The position numbers and the translations under genes were made by a program. From Gymnodinialimonas sp. 202GB13-11 (lineage in GTDB: Bacteria > Pseudomonadota > Alphaproteobacteria > Rhodobacterales > Rhodobacteraceae): 64,000 nucleotides of DNA. Below the pieces are notes generated by a model that had not been told where the DNA came from, did not search any database, and worked only from the letters and a program-made list of their open reading frames with translations. Of this stretch, positions 8,089-19,235 are shown in pieces. The DNA lies in NCBI RefSeq assembly GCF_040932485.1, contig NZ_JBFRBH010000001.1, forward strand, positions 1,364,001 to 1,428,000. Direction: 5' to 3'. The number at the start of each line of letters is the position of its first letter. The first letter of the stretch is position 1.

Positions 8089-8652
8089 ATGAAACAGGAA
8101 ACGATCCTGCGCACGGCTCCAAATATGGAGGCAGCGCAATTGCAGATCCAAACACCCCGTATGGTGCTACGCCCCATGCGTGCGTCCGATGCCGGGCTGA
8201 TCACCCTCTACCACGCCGACAAACGCGTGGCTGAGATGACGACGTCTATCCCGCACCCGCTGCCGCCTGGCGCTACGGAAAGCTTCATGGGCAAGTTCCT
8301 GCGCGATGATGTGGAGCATACGGCCTGGGTCATGGATGCCAGCAGCTTTGGCGGGGCCGAGGTTCTGGGGATCATTTCGCTCGACCAGATGGATCGCGGC
8401 CAGTCCGAGATCGGCTATTGGGTTGCACCCGCGATGTGGAACACCGGCTTCGCCTCCGAGGCCGTCCATGCGCTTGTCGATGCCAATCCGCTGAAGAACA
8501 AAACCATCTTTGGTTCGGTGTTTCAGGACAATCCAAGCTCCGCACGTGTTTTGACGAACGCGGGCTTCGATTACCTTGGCGATGCGGAAGCCTTCTCGGT
8601 CGCGCGGGCCGCAAAAGTTGCGACGTGGACTTACCTCAAGCGATTGGGGTAG
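8089..8652 (+). CDS. GNAT-family N-acetyltransferase (RimJ/RimL-like)
   Basis: The 187-residue acetyltransferase carries the acetyl-CoA fold: LQIQTPRMVLRPMRASDAG at the N-terminus, then GIISLDQMDRGQSEIGYWV, and FASEAVHALVDANPLKNKTI over the CoA-binding helix. The pattern, including late FQDNPSSARVLTNAGFDYLG, matches the RimJ/RimL (Acetyltransf_3) group, which acetylates ribosomal protein N-termini or small amines. ATG 8089 follows GGAGGAGG at 8073-8080. It lies between the L21-L27 operon and obgE, so a ribosome-related substrate is possible but unproven. Confidence 0.88.
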   Translation: MKQETILRTAPNMEAAQLQIQTPRMVLRPMRASDAGLITLYHADKRVAEMTTSIPHPLPPGATESFMGKFLRDDVEHTAWVMDASSFGGAEVLGIISLDQMDRGQSEIGYWVAPAMWNTGFASEAVHALVDANPLKNKTIFGSVFQDNPSSARVLTNAGFDYLGDAEAFSVARAAKVATWTYLKRLG

Positions 8653-10880
<2,228 letters not shown>

Positions 10881-10937
10881 CCCCTTCCGCTTCACGCAAA
10901 ACACCCTATTCTGCCCGCCGACCCTGGAGGCACCGCC

Positions 10938-12206
10938 ATGAAAGATCTGACCGACAACATCCCCGCCCTGATGGCCGATATCGGCGCCCGTGCAAAAGCG
11001 GCCTCGGCCGAACTGGCTTTTGCGCCGGCTCAGGCAAAGACGGCAGCTCTCAACGCCGCAGCGGATGCAGTCTGGGCGCGGCGGGAAGAGATCATCGCCG
11101 CCAATAGCCAAGACATGGACTACGGGCGCGAAAAGGGTCTCTCGGCGGCGATGCTAGACCGTTTGATGCTGGATGCGGGCCGGATCGAAGGCATCGTCGA
11201 AGGCTTGCGCGCCGTGGCAGGGCAGGACGATCCTGTTGGCCAAGTCATGACGGAGTGGGATCGGCCCACTGGCCTTCACATCCAACGCGTGCGCACGCCG
11301 CTTGGCGTCATCGGTGTCATCTACGAAAGCCGCCCCAATGTAACCGCCGATGCCGGCGCATTGTGCCTGAAGTCGGGCAATGCGGTGATCCTGCGGGGCG
11401 GATCGGAAAGCTTTCATTCCTCAGCTTTGCTGGTTGAATGCCTCAAGGACGGCTTGCGCGCCGCGTCTTTGCCGGAAGATGCCGTTCAACGTGTGCCGAC
11501 CCGCGACCGCACGGCTGTCAGCGAGATGCTGACGATGACCGATGCAATCGATGTGATCGTGCCCCGTGGCGGCAAGGGCCTTGTCGGGCTGGTGCAGCGC
11601 GAGGCGCGTGTGCCCGTCTTCGCCCATCTCGAAGGGATTTGTCATATCTTCGTCGATGCGGCGGCGGACCCTGAAAAGGCGCTGAAGGTTGTGCTGAACG
11701 CCAAGACACGGCGGACCGGGATTTGCGGCTCGGCCGAATGCCTGCTGATCCACCGCGATATTGCCGATACGATTGGGCAAGGCATCGTGCGCGCCCTGCT
11801 GGATGCCGGTGTCGAAGTGCGTGGCGATACGGAACTTCAGAAGATCGACGGCGTGATGGCCGCGGTGGACGATGATTGGGGGTGCGAATTCCTCGACATG
11901 ATCATCGCGGCGCGAGTCGTCGATGACGTGGACGGTGCGATTGCCCATATCCGCCAGTTTGGCTCGAACCACACAGATTGCATCATCACCGAAGATGACG
12001 CGGTGGCCGGGCATTTCTTCCAACGGCTCGACAGTGCCATCCTGATGCGCAATGCCTCGACCCAGTTTGCCGATGGCGGTGAGTTCGGAATGGGGGCCGA
12101 AATTGGCATCGCCACGGGCAAGATGCACGCCCGCGGGCCGGTCGGGGCGGAACAGCTGACCTCGTTCAAGTATCTTGTGACGGGCGACGGGACTGTTCGC
12201 AGCTGA
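10938..12206 (+). CDS. proA: Glutamate-5-semialdehyde dehydrogenase (gamma-glutamyl phosphate reductase)
   Basis: Second step of proline synthesis: NADPH reduction of glutamyl 5-phosphate to the semialdehyde, which cyclises to pyrroline-5-carboxylate. The 422 residues follow the ProA family throughout, with [39 protein letters not shown] and the catalytic cysteine near residue 263 in [23 protein letters not shown] precedes the ATG. It is downstream of proB and is followed by a GC-rich hairpin element and an unrelated PLP enzyme. Confidence 0.97.
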   Translation: MKDLTDNIPALMADIGARAKAASAELAFAPAQAKTAALNAAADAVWARREEIIAANSQDMDYGREKGLSAAMLDRLMLDAGRIEGIVEGLRAVAGQDDPVGQVMTEWDRPTGLHIQRVRTPLGVIGVIYESRPNVTADAGALCLKSGNAVILRGGSESFHSSALLVECLKDGLRAASLPEDAVQRVPTRDRTAVSEMLTMTDAIDVIVPRGGKGLVGLVQREARVPVFAHLEGICHIFVDAAADPEKALKVVLNAKTRRTGICGSAECLLIHRDIADTIGQGIVRALLDAGVEVRGDTELQKIDGVMAAVDDDWGCEFLDMIIAARVVDDVDGAIAHIRQFGSNHTDCIITEDDAVAGHFFQRLDSAILMRNASTQFADGGEFGMGAEIGIATGKMHARGPVGAEQLTSFKYLVTGDGTVRS

Positions 12207-12231
12207 CACGGACAGCAATGAAGTGGGAAAA

Positions 12232-12278
12232 GGGGGCTTTGCCCCCGTCGCTTGCGCGACTCCCCCAAGGTTTTTCGG
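12232..12278 (+). repeat. Two-hairpin REP-like element before the PLP enzyme gene
   Basis: GGGGGC-TTT-GCCCCC (12232-12246) is directly followed by GTCGC-TTGC-GCGAC (12247-12260) and then TCCCCCAAGGTTTTTCGG. The final C-run could pair with the first G-run instead of its neighbour, giving an alternative fold, and a T-tract follows. It may be a dispersed intergenic element, a terminator for proBA, or both. Confidence 0.5.
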
Positions 12279-12299
12279 GTAAGACGAAAGGGTACAGGG

Positions 12300-13490
12300 A
12301 TGAGTGACGGGCGGAATGAGAAACCGGCAACTCTGGTGCGGCGCGCGGCGCTGCGCGAAGGGGTCAGCCGCCCGGTTGCGACACCAATCCAGCCTTCGGT
12401 GGTTTATGCCTCCCCTTCGATCCAGACGCTCCACGCACAATACGAAGGTGGGGCTTATGGATACACCTACGCCCGTGAAGGGCACCCGAATGCAGAGCTT
12501 CTGGCGCGCAAGATCGATGCGATGGAAGGGGCCGAGGGCGGGCTTGTTCTGGGGTCAGGCATGGCGGCAGTGTCGGCCACGATCCTCGGGCTTTTGGGGC
12601 AGGGCGATCATATCCTGGGCGGTAACCAGCTTTACGGGCGCTCGCTGCGATTGATGCATCAGGATCTGGCCCGCTTTGGGATTGAAACCTCGGTTGCAGA
12701 CCCGACAGATGTGGAGGCGATGCGGGCGGCCCTGACTCCGAAAACCAAGATGATCCTGGTCGAGGTGATCTCGAACCCGACGCTTCGGGTCGCGGATATG
12801 GAGGGGATCGTCGCGCTCGCGAAAGAGGCCGGCGTGATCCTTGCCGTGGATAATACCTTCACGACACCGCTTGGCTACAAACCGCTCGACGCCGGGGCCG
12901 ATATCACGATCCATTCGGTTACCAAATTGCTGGCTGGCCATTCCGATGTGACGCTTGGCTATGTAGCGGCGCAGGACCCGGACAACATGCGGGCGATTTA
13001 TGATTTCGCCGTGACCGTCGGCATGACACCTGCACCGCAGGAATGTTGGCTGGCCGAACGCGGGCTCTACACTTTCCCGCTGCGGTTGGAGAAAGCGCAA
13101 GAGAACGCCACAGCTTTGGCCGATTGGCTGGCAGAGCATCCAAAGGTTGCGCGCGTCCTATACCCCGGGCGAGCCGATCACCCGGATCACAGCCGCGCCG
13201 CTGCCCTGACTGGGGGTGTTTACGGGAACATGGTCAGCTTCGAGCTGATCGATCCGACAGAAGCCGCAGCTGATCGCATGATCCAGGCCGCGCCCGATCT
13301 GCCCTTTGCCCCGACGCTTGGCGATGTGGGCACCACGCTCAGCCACCCGGCTTCCTCGAGCCATCGCGGCTTGACGTCTGAGGGCCGCGCAGCACTGGGG
13401 ATCAGCGACGGGTTCTTCCGCGTCTCGGTAGGGATTGAGCCAATTGAGCTGTTGATTGCAGATTTCGAAACGGGATTGGCCGCGGTTTAA
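12300..13490 (+). CDS. Cys/Met-metabolism PLP-dependent enzyme (trans-sulfuration family)
   Basis: The 396-residue fold-type I PLP enzyme belongs to the cystathionine synthase/lyase family. Visible are YGYTYAREGHPNAELLARKI, GLVLGSGMAAVSAT, the aspartate in LAVDNTFTTPLGYKPLDAGA, and the PLP lysine K209 in IHSVTKLLAGHSD. Length and motifs fit cystathionine beta/gamma-lyase or O-acetyl/O-succinylhomoserine sulfhydrylase-type enzymes; a cystathionine beta-lyase-like role in methionine synthesis is plausible, but the sequence alone does not decide. ATG 12300 is taken because it directly follows a GGGTACAGGG stretch. The stop overlaps by 4 bases the end of the convergent gene on the other strand. 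Confidence 0.88.
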   Translation: MSDGRNEKPATLVRRAALREGVSRPVATPIQPSVVYASPSIQTLHAQYEGGAYGYTYAREGHPNAELLARKIDAMEGAEGGLVLGSGMAAVSATILGLLGQGDHILGGNQLYGRSLRLMHQDLARFGIETSVADPTDVEAMRAALTPKTKMILVEVISNPTLRVADMEGIVALAKEAGVILAVDNTFTTPLGYKPLDAGADITIHSVTKLLAGHSDVTLGYVAAQDPDNMRAIYDFAVTVGMTPAPQECWLAERGLYTFPLRLEKAQENATALADWLAEHPKVARVLYPGRADHPDHSRAAALTGGVYGNMVSFELIDPTEAAADRMIQAAPDLPFAPTLGDVGTTLSHPASSSHRGLTSEGRAALGISDGFFRVSVGIEPIELLIADFETGLAAV

Positions 13491-13906
13491 ACCGTATGGA
13501 GCGTGCTGGACGCCCCAAGCGCTATGACATCCAGATCAATGCAGCCCGCCTGGGCCATCATCTCGGCCCGGATCAACGGGATATCCGGCATAGCGGAGGC
13601 CAACATCAGGTAGCGCCCGGCGAAACGGCGCTTTTGCAATATGCGCAGCAGGTCGATTGCATCGAACCCCGGGGAGATCAGCGGTGAAAGCACCAGATCG
13701 GGTGCCGCTGGCCCTGAGAATGCTTGGTTTTCAATATCCGCGATCGAGACATGTTGCACCCGCGCGTCAGGCGCCAGCACGTGCCTTGGTATCCGTTCTA
13801 GCACACGGGCAGGAACGGAGACTGTCAGGGTATACTGGGGTTTAGCGACAGGTGGCAACTCACCGTCGAGGGGTGTCCATCGGAGCAGGGGTTGGTCGTT
13901 TAGCAT
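13487..13906 (-). CDS. Hypothetical protein, 139 residues
   Basis: Not recognised. The product has no signal peptide or membrane segment. Residues about 65-132 (APDLVLSPLISPGFDAIDLL, FAGRYLMLASAMPDIPLI) show alternating strands and helices that loosely resemble a response-regulator receiver or similar small alpha/beta fold, but the acidic pocket of receivers is not evident. It is convergent with the PLP-enzyme gene (4-base overlap) and divergent from phoR across 192 bases. Its length and codon use look like those of its neighbours. Confidence 0.6.
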   Translation of the reverse strand: MLNDQPLLRWTPLDGELPPVAKPQYTLTVSVPARVLERIPRHVLAPDARVQHVSIADIENQAFSGPAAPDLVLSPLISPGFDAIDLLRILQKRRFAGRYLMLASAMPDIPLIRAEMMAQAGCIDLDVIALGASSTLHTV

Positions 13907-14034
13907 GATGGCCCACCAAAGGCGCGCAAGGTCACCACGATGGTGCGTCCCTTTGAACCGCGTCTACCCCAGATCATTACAGGCAAAACGTGTTCTTTGC
14001 GAGTGCAAGTATTTCCAGCGCCGACACCGGCACC

Positions 14035-14063
14035 ATTGCGCCACCTCTAAGAATCGGCGCAAT
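14035..14063 (+). promoter_or_regulatory. Inverted repeat upstream of phoR
   Basis: ATTGCGCC (14035-14042) and GGCGCAAT (14056-14063) are a perfect 8-base inverted repeat with a 13-base spacer. They end 35 bases before the phoR start. It could be an operator or a leader hairpin. No PHO box is seen here. Confidence 0.35.
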
Positions 14064-14098
14064 TCAAAGCGACGTCGCAAGTTGCGCAGGTTGAGGAC

Positions 14099-15154
14099 AT
14101 GGACGACAGAATTCCAATGATCGACACCATCCTCAATGCCGTGCCGGACCCTCTGCTTCAGATCGACGGCCTGGGGAATATCGCCAACGCGAACGAACCG
14201 GCACTGATCATGCTTGGCGATTGGATCCTCGGGCGCAGCCACGGAACCGTTCTGCGCCAGCCCGCACTACAATCGCGCATCGAGGCTGTGCAAAGTGGCG
14301 ATGCAACGGCTGAGGCGCGGTTCGAACGGTCCGAGCAATCCGGAGTGACTGAATACAAGGTCCGCATAACCGCCCTGCAAGCGGACGGTTCCCGTGGACT
14401 ACTTCTGCACTTCACAGACGTCACTCATTTGCGCGAAGCCGAAGAAATCCGCCGCGATTTCGTAGCCAATGTCAGCCACGAATTGCGCACGCCGCTGACG
14501 GCTGTTCTGGGCTTCATCGAGACACTCCGTGGTCCGGCTAAAGATGATCCCGCAGCACAGGAACGGTTCCTGTCGATCATGGAGGAAGAGGCGCAGCGCA
14601 TGAACAGGCTCGTCTCCGACCTTCTGTCGCTCAGCCGGGTGGAAGCCGCCGAACGGATGCGTCCCAGTGACGTGGTCGACCTGGATGGCCTGTTGCAAGC
14701 CAGCCTCGCCTCGCTACGGCCCCGGGCCGAGGAAACCGGCAACACGCTGAGCCTCGAAATCGATCCCTCCGCCACAAGTGCCGCCAGCATCATCGGAGAG
14801 CGGGACCAATTGATGCAGGTCTTCCTCAACCTCACCGAAAACGCGATCAAATATGGTGGACCAGACAAGCCTGTGACGCTTCGGATCAGCCGGGGCGAGG
14901 GCAGGGGCCTTATGCGTGGACCATTCGTTCAAGTTGATGTGACGGACCAAGGCGACGGCATCGACGGCCAGCATCTGCCGCGTTTGACGGAGCGTTTCTA
15001 CCGTGTCGACACCCACCGTTCGCGCGAAATGGGGGGCACGGGCCTTGGGCTGGCCATTGTGAAACACATCGTCAATCGCCACCGGGGACGGCTCAAGATC
15101 ACGTCCGAGAAGGGCAAAGGCAGCACCTTTTCTGTCCTTCTCCCGGCGAGCTGA
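14099..15154 (+). CDS. phoR: Phosphate-regulon sensor histidine kinase PhoR (no membrane segment seen)
   Basis: Phosphorylates PhoB when phosphate is scarce. The 351 residues contain a PAS-type sensor region (about 8-112: LNAVPDPLLQIDGLGNIANA), the HisKA dimerisation helix with H127 in FVANVSHELRTPLTAV, and the HATPase domain (N-box FLNLTENAIKYGG, G1 VTDQGDGI, G2 GGTGLGLAIVKHIV). The best-known PhoR has N-terminal transmembrane helices; none is visible here, so this kinase appears soluble and would need another route to PstSCAB-PhoU. It lies 138 bases upstream of pstS, whose promoter carries a PHO box, while phoB lies at the far end of the locus. Confidence 0.93.
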   Translation: MDDRIPMIDTILNAVPDPLLQIDGLGNIANANEPALIMLGDWILGRSHGTVLRQPALQSRIEAVQSGDATAEARFERSEQSGVTEYKVRITALQADGSRGLLLHFTDVTHLREAEEIRRDFVANVSHELRTPLTAVLGFIETLRGPAKDDPAAQERFLSIMEEEAQRMNRLVSDLLSLSRVEAAERMRPSDVVDLDGLLQASLASLRPRAEETGNTLSLEIDPSATSAASIIGERDQLMQVFLNLTENAIKYGGPDKPVTLRISRGEGRGLMRGPFVQVDVTDQGDGIDGQHLPRLTERFYRVDTHRSREMGGTGLGLAIVKHIVNRHRGRLKITSEKGKGSTFSVLLPAS

Positions 15155-15171
15155 CGCAACGGCAGCGCACC

Positions 15172-15204
15172 CTGTCATAAAACTGTTACGCAACCGTCAC
15201 AAAA
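15172..15204 (+). promoter_or_regulatory. PHO box of three tandem 11-base units (pstS promoter)
   Basis: Three head-to-tail 11-mers lie here: CTGTCATAAAA (15172-15182), CTGTTACGCAA (15183-15193) and CCGTCACAAAA (15194-15204). The first 18 bases match the enteric PHO-box consensus at all but one position. PhoB dimers bind such direct repeats and replace the -35 contact. A weak -10 (CATAGC, 15206-15211) lies just downstream of the array, about 80 bases before the pstS start. Confidence 0.9.
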
Positions 15205-15292
15205 GCATAGCGAGCCGTCTTTAGGCGGGTCGGCAACGGGGGCGAAATGCGCCTTCGGGATGTCTGACAAACCAAGTGGAGAATGTTCCAAC

Positions 15293-16330
15293 ATGTCTTT
15301 CGCAAAGCTTAGCGTTTCTGTTCTGGCCGTGGCTGCCGTATCCGCAACCGGGGCCGCCGCCCAAAGCCGCGACAACGTCCAGATCGCCGGTTCCTCGACC
15401 GTTCTGCCCTATGCCACCATCGTGGCCGAAGCCTTTGGCGAGAACTTCAGTTTCCCAACCCCGGTTGTGGAATCCGGAGGCTCCTCCACCGGCCTGCGCC
15501 GTTTCTGCGAAGGGGTGGGCGAGAACACGATCGACATCGCGAACTCGTCGCGCTCGATCCGCGAAAGCGAAGTCGCGACCTGCGCCGAAAATGGCGTGAC
15601 CGACATCATCGAAGTGCGCTTTGGCTATGACGGCATTGTCTTCGCCTCCGACATCAACGGCCCGTCCTTTGAATTCAGCCCCTCCGACTGGTATCTCGCA
15701 CTGGCCGCTGAACTGCCAGTGGACGGCGCGATGGTCGCGAACCCGAACACCAACTGGGCAGAAGTAAACGGCGACCTGCCGGATCAGGAAATCTCTGCCT
15801 TTATTCCCGGCACCCGCCACGGCACGCGCGAAGTGTTTGATGAACGCGTGATCTTGCAAGGCTGTGAAGACACCGGCGCAATGGCTGCGATGATGGAAAT
15901 GGGCATGGACGAAGATGCGGCGGAAGAGGCCTGCATGGAAATCCGCGCTGATGGTGTCTCGGTCGACATCGACGGCGACTACACCGAAACGCTGGCCCGC
16001 ATCGACGCGGATGCCAATGGTGTCGGCGTCTTCGGCCTCGCCTTCTATGAGAACAACACCGACCGCCTGCAGGTCGCCACAATGAACGGCGTGGTGCCAA
16101 CGGTTGATGCGATTGCAACCGGTGAATACCCCGTCTCGCGCCCGCTGTTTTTCTACATTAAGGCCGCACATCTCGACGTAATCCCGGGCCTTCAGGAATA
16201 TGCCTCCTTCTTCGTCAGCGAAGATATCGCGGGGGATTGGGGCCCGTTGGCCGCTTACGGTCTCGTATCCGATCCGGAGCTTGCCGAGACGCAGGCAGTG
16301 GTCGCCAATCGTGTGCTGATGGGCCAGTAA
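15293..16330 (+). CDS. pstS: Phosphate ABC transporter substrate-binding protein PstS
   Basis: High-affinity periplasmic phosphate receptor of 345 residues. A signal peptide (about 1-23, ending near ATGAAAQ) precedes the PstS fold: DNVQIAGSSTVLPYATIVAE, the phosphate-loop residues in ESGGSSTGLRRFCEG, DIANSSRSIRESE, and RHGTREVFDERV. This is the PstS branch typical of alphaproteobacteria rather than the E. coli type. ATG 15293 follows GGAG at 15278-15281 and gives a compact signal peptide; an upstream ATG at 15260 would add 11 residues and has no good site. It is first in pstSCAB-phoU-phoB and is under the PHO box. Confidence 0.96.
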   Translation: MSFAKLSVSVLAVAAVSATGAAAQSRDNVQIAGSSTVLPYATIVAEAFGENFSFPTPVVESGGSSTGLRRFCEGVGENTIDIANSSRSIRESEVATCAENGVTDIIEVRFGYDGIVFASDINGPSFEFSPSDWYLALAAELPVDGAMVANPNTNWAEVNGDLPDQEISAFIPGTRHGTREVFDERVILQGCEDTGAMAAMMEMGMDEDAAEEACMEIRADGVSVDIDGDYTETLARIDADANGVGVFGLAFYENNTDRLQVATMNGVVPTVDAIATGEYPVSRPLFFYIKAAHLDVIPGLQEYASFFVSEDIAGDWGPLAAYGLVSDPELAETQAVVANRVLMGQ

Positions 16331-16356
16331 GCCCAACTGCTTGAACCGACAGGGCA

Positions 16357-16373
16357 GGGCCGCTAGACGGCCC
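16357..16373 (+). terminator. Intercistronic hairpin between pstS and pstC
   Basis: GGGCCG-CTAGA-CGGCCC forms a 6-base GC stem 33 bases before the pstC start, without a T-tract. Hairpins at this position often stabilise the pstS message or reduce read-through, so that more PstS than permease is made. The role here is inferred. Confidence 0.4.
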
Positions 16374-16405
16374 CGTCCGCACCCCAAACCCACCGGAACG
16401 CTGCC

Positions 16406-17857
16406 ATGCTCTGGATTCTTCTCGCCCTGATTTTCCTTGGTGCGCTCGGCTATGTGCTGGGGCGTCAGAGGGCGATGGCCAGCGCCGGGGGTGACCGCCG
16501 GGAACTCCATTCGCTGCCCAACTATTACGGCCTCAACGTCACACTCCTGACGCTGGTGCCCGCGCTGCTGGTTTTGGGACTATGGCTCATCATCCAGCCC
16601 ATCGCGGTTGAGCGCATTGTCGAACGCCAGATCCCCAATCCATACATGGAGCAGGTCGAAAACCCGACCCTTCTGATGACCGAGGTGCGCAGGTTGGCGG
16701 GCGGCATCGACGCCGCTATTGATCGGGGCTTCCTGAGTGCAGACGACGCGTCAAACCTCGCGTCCGACAACGACATTCGCGCGCAACTGGCCGAGGCCGG
16801 TGTGGCCCTCGGCGCCGATGTCAGTGAAACGGTTCTGGAGGCCGCGCAAAACTTCCGCGATCTCAACGCCACTGGCGGCACATGGATGCTGGTCGTTGTC
16901 TTCGCGCTCGCCTTCGCGGGCCTCGCCTATGCTTACGTGCGCACCCACAAGGATCTGCGCGCTCGCAACCGGGTGGAATATGCGATCCTGTCCATTCTCG
17001 TGGTCGCCTCAACCCTCGCAATTCTGACAACCGTAGGCATCGTCCTGTCGATGCTGTGGGACACGCGGAACTTCTTCCAACTCTACCCTTGGCAGGATTT
17101 CTTCTTCGGCCTGGAATGGCGGCCATCGTTTGAGGGCAATTCCGAACTTGGCCTGATCCCACTCCTCTGGGGCACGCTCTACATTTCGCTGATTGCACTG
17201 CTCGTGGCAGTCCCCATCGGCCTCTTCGCCGCCATCTACATGGCAGAATATGCCACCAAGCGCGTCCGCTCCATCGCCAAGCCACTGATCGAGGTGCTCG
17301 CGGGTATCCCTACGATTGTTTACGGCCTTTTCGCCCTCATCACCGTGGGCCCCATGTTGCGCGATTACTTCGCCCAACCGCTGGGGCTGGGGGATTCATC
17401 ATCCTCCGTCATGACCGCAGGCATCGTCATGGGAATCATGCTGATCCCCTTTGTCTCCTCGCTCAGCGATGACATCATCAACGCCGTTCCCCAATCCTTG
17501 CGTGATGGCTCCTACGGCCTCGGTGCCACGCAATCGGAAACCGTGAAACAGGTCATCCTGCCCGCAGCCCTGCCGGGCATCGTCGGCGCAGTCCTGCTAG
17601 CCGCCTCCCGCGCGATTGGTGAGACGATGATCGTGGTTCTTGGAGCAGGGGCCGCGGCCCGGCTCGACCTCAACCCGTTTGAGGCCATGACAACCGTGAC
17701 CGTGAAGATCGTGGGCCAGCTCACAGGCGATACCGACTTTTCTAGCCCCGAAGCGCTGGTGGCCTTCGCACTGGGTCTGACGCTCTTCGTCATCACGCTC
17801 GCGCTCAACATCTTCGCGCTCTACATCGTCCGCAAATATCGGGAGCAATACGACTAA
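16406..17857 (+). CDS. pstC: Phosphate ABC transporter permease PstC
   Basis: Inner-membrane permease subunit of the PstSCAB phosphate importer. The 483 residues are longer than the roughly 320 of E. coli PstC. Two N-terminal helices (about 1-20 and 42-62) are followed by a soluble segment (about 65-150) and a third helix, then the MetI-type core (about 250-480: GTLYISLIALLVAVPIGLFA, the EAA-like loop with YGLGATQSETVKQVILPAALPG). It overlaps pstA by one base (TAATG), so the permeases are translated as a unit. The enlarged N-terminal part is matched by one in PstA, suggesting a paired periplasmic domain. Confidence 0.95.
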   Translation: MLWILLALIFLGALGYVLGRQRAMASAGGDRRELHSLPNYYGLNVTLLTLVPALLVLGLWLIIQPIAVERIVERQIPNPYMEQVENPTLLMTEVRRLAGGIDAAIDRGFLSADDASNLASDNDIRAQLAEAGVALGADVSETVLEAAQNFRDLNATGGTWMLVVVFALAFAGLAYAYVRTHKDLRARNRVEYAILSILVVASTLAILTTVGIVLSMLWDTRNFFQLYPWQDFFFGLEWRPSFEGNSELGLIPLLWGTLYISLIALLVAVPIGLFAAIYMAEYATKRVRSIAKPLIEVLAGIPTIVYGLFALITVGPMLRDYFAQPLGLGDSSSSVMTAGIVMGIMLIPFVSSLSDDIINAVPQSLRDGSYGLGATQSETVKQVILPAALPGIVGAVLLAASRAIGETMIVVLGAGAAARLDLNPFEAMTTVTVKIVGQLTGDTDFSSPEALVAFALGLTLFVITLALNIFALYIVRKYREQYD

Positions 17858-19212
17858 TGACCGATATGCCGATCTCCACCGCGCCCAAACGCTCGCTCTA
17901 CGCGCAAGACGCCCGCACGCAAAAGCGCAACCGGGCAGAAGCGCGCTTCCGCGCCTATGGCATGGCTGCTGTCCTCACCGGCATCCTTGCGCTTGTGGTG
18001 CTGCTGACCTCAATCCTCGGCAACGGCCTCAGCGCGTTCCAACAGACCTATATTTCCTACCCGATCACGCTGTCCGAAGACCGGCTCGACCCACAAGGCA
18101 ACCGCGACCCTGAGGAAATGGCCGCCGTCACCACGTTCGGCTACCTCCCCGTGATCGCCATGTCGCTGCAGCAGCACCTTGAAGCTGAGGGGATTGACCC
18201 CGGGATGGGCGGACGTGAGCTGGCCGCCATGCTGTCCGAGGAAGCACCCGCACAAATCCGCGCCATGGTACTTGCTAATCCCGAGCTTGTCGGCACCACC
18301 ATCGACGCTGAGATCCTAGCCGGCGGCCGCATCGACGGCTTTTTCAAAGGCCGCGTGACGATGGAGAGCGCCGAGAGGGACCGCAACGTGTCCGTCGCGC
18401 AATTGGAACTGGCGCAAGTGCTCGTCGAAGCCGGCATGATGGACACCCGCTTCAACTGGGATTTCATCACCTGGCCCGATGCCTCCGGTTCTCGCCCCGA
18501 AGCGGCGGGTCTCGGCGTCGCCATCATCGGCTCATTCTACATGATGCTTGTGGTCTTGGCCCTCGCACTTCCCATCGGTGTGGCCGCGTCCATCTACCTT
18601 GAGGAATTCGCCCCGAAAAATCGCCTTACGGACCTGATCGAGGTGAATATCTCCAACCTTGCCGCCGTGCCCTCCATCGTTTTCGGTATCCTCGGGTTGG
18701 CCGTGTTCATCAACTTCATGAATTTCAACCAATCCTCGCCGCTTGTCGGCGGCTTGGTCCTGACGCTCATGACCCTGCCCACAATCATTATCGCCACCCG
18801 TGCGAGCCTGCGTGCCGTGCCGCCGTCGATCCGTCAGGCCGCCCTAGGCTTGGGCGCGTCCAAGATGCAGAGCATCTTTCATCACGTCTTGCCGCTCGCC
18901 ATGCCCGGCATCTTGACCGGCACGATCATCGGCCTGGCGCAGGCCCTGGGCGAAACCGCACCGCTTCTGCTGATCGGTATGGTCGCTTTCGTCCGCGAAT
19001 ATCCCGATTTCCTGTCGGGCCATTCGAACACATTCCCCCTGATGGGCGACGGCGCCACCGCCTTGCCCGTGCAGGTCTATAGCTGGACACAACGCTCCGA
19101 CCCCGCATTCGTGGAACGGGCCTCGGGCGCGATCATCGTGCTGCTTGTGTTCCTCTTGATGATGAACCTGATCGCCATCCTGCTGCGGCGCCGGTTCGAA
19201 AGACGGTGGTGA
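17857..19212 (+). CDS. pstA: Phosphate ABC transporter permease PstA
   Basis: Second permease subunit of PstSCAB. The 451 residues carry one N-terminal helix (about 32-55), a long soluble insertion (about 60-220, not in the 296-residue E. coli protein) and the MetI core (about 225-445: [32 protein letters not shown], the EAA loop [22 protein letters not shown]). It shares one base with pstC and ends 24 bases before the pstB start chosen here. The insertion is rich in acidic residues and faces the periplasm if the topology is conventional (inference). Confidence 0.95.
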   Translation: MTDMPISTAPKRSLYAQDARTQKRNRAEARFRAYGMAAVLTGILALVVLLTSILGNGLSAFQQTYISYPITLSEDRLDPQGNRDPEEMAAVTTFGYLPVIAMSLQQHLEAEGIDPGMGGRELAAMLSEEAPAQIRAMVLANPELVGTTIDAEILAGGRIDGFFKGRVTMESAERDRNVSVAQLELAQVLVEAGMMDTRFNWDFITWPDASGSRPEAAGLGVAIIGSFYMMLVVLALALPIGVAASIYLEEFAPKNRLTDLIEVNISNLAAVPSIVFGILGLAVFINFMNFNQSSPLVGGLVLTLMTLPTIIIATRASLRAVPPSIRQAALGLGASKMQSIFHHVLPLAMPGILTGTIIGLAQALGETAPLLLIGMVAFVREYPDFLSGHSNTFPLMGDGATALPVQVYSWTQRSDPAFVERASGAIIVLLVFLLMMNLIAILLRRRFERRW

Positions 19213-19235
19213 CAAGGTCCATGGAAGGCGCGAAC

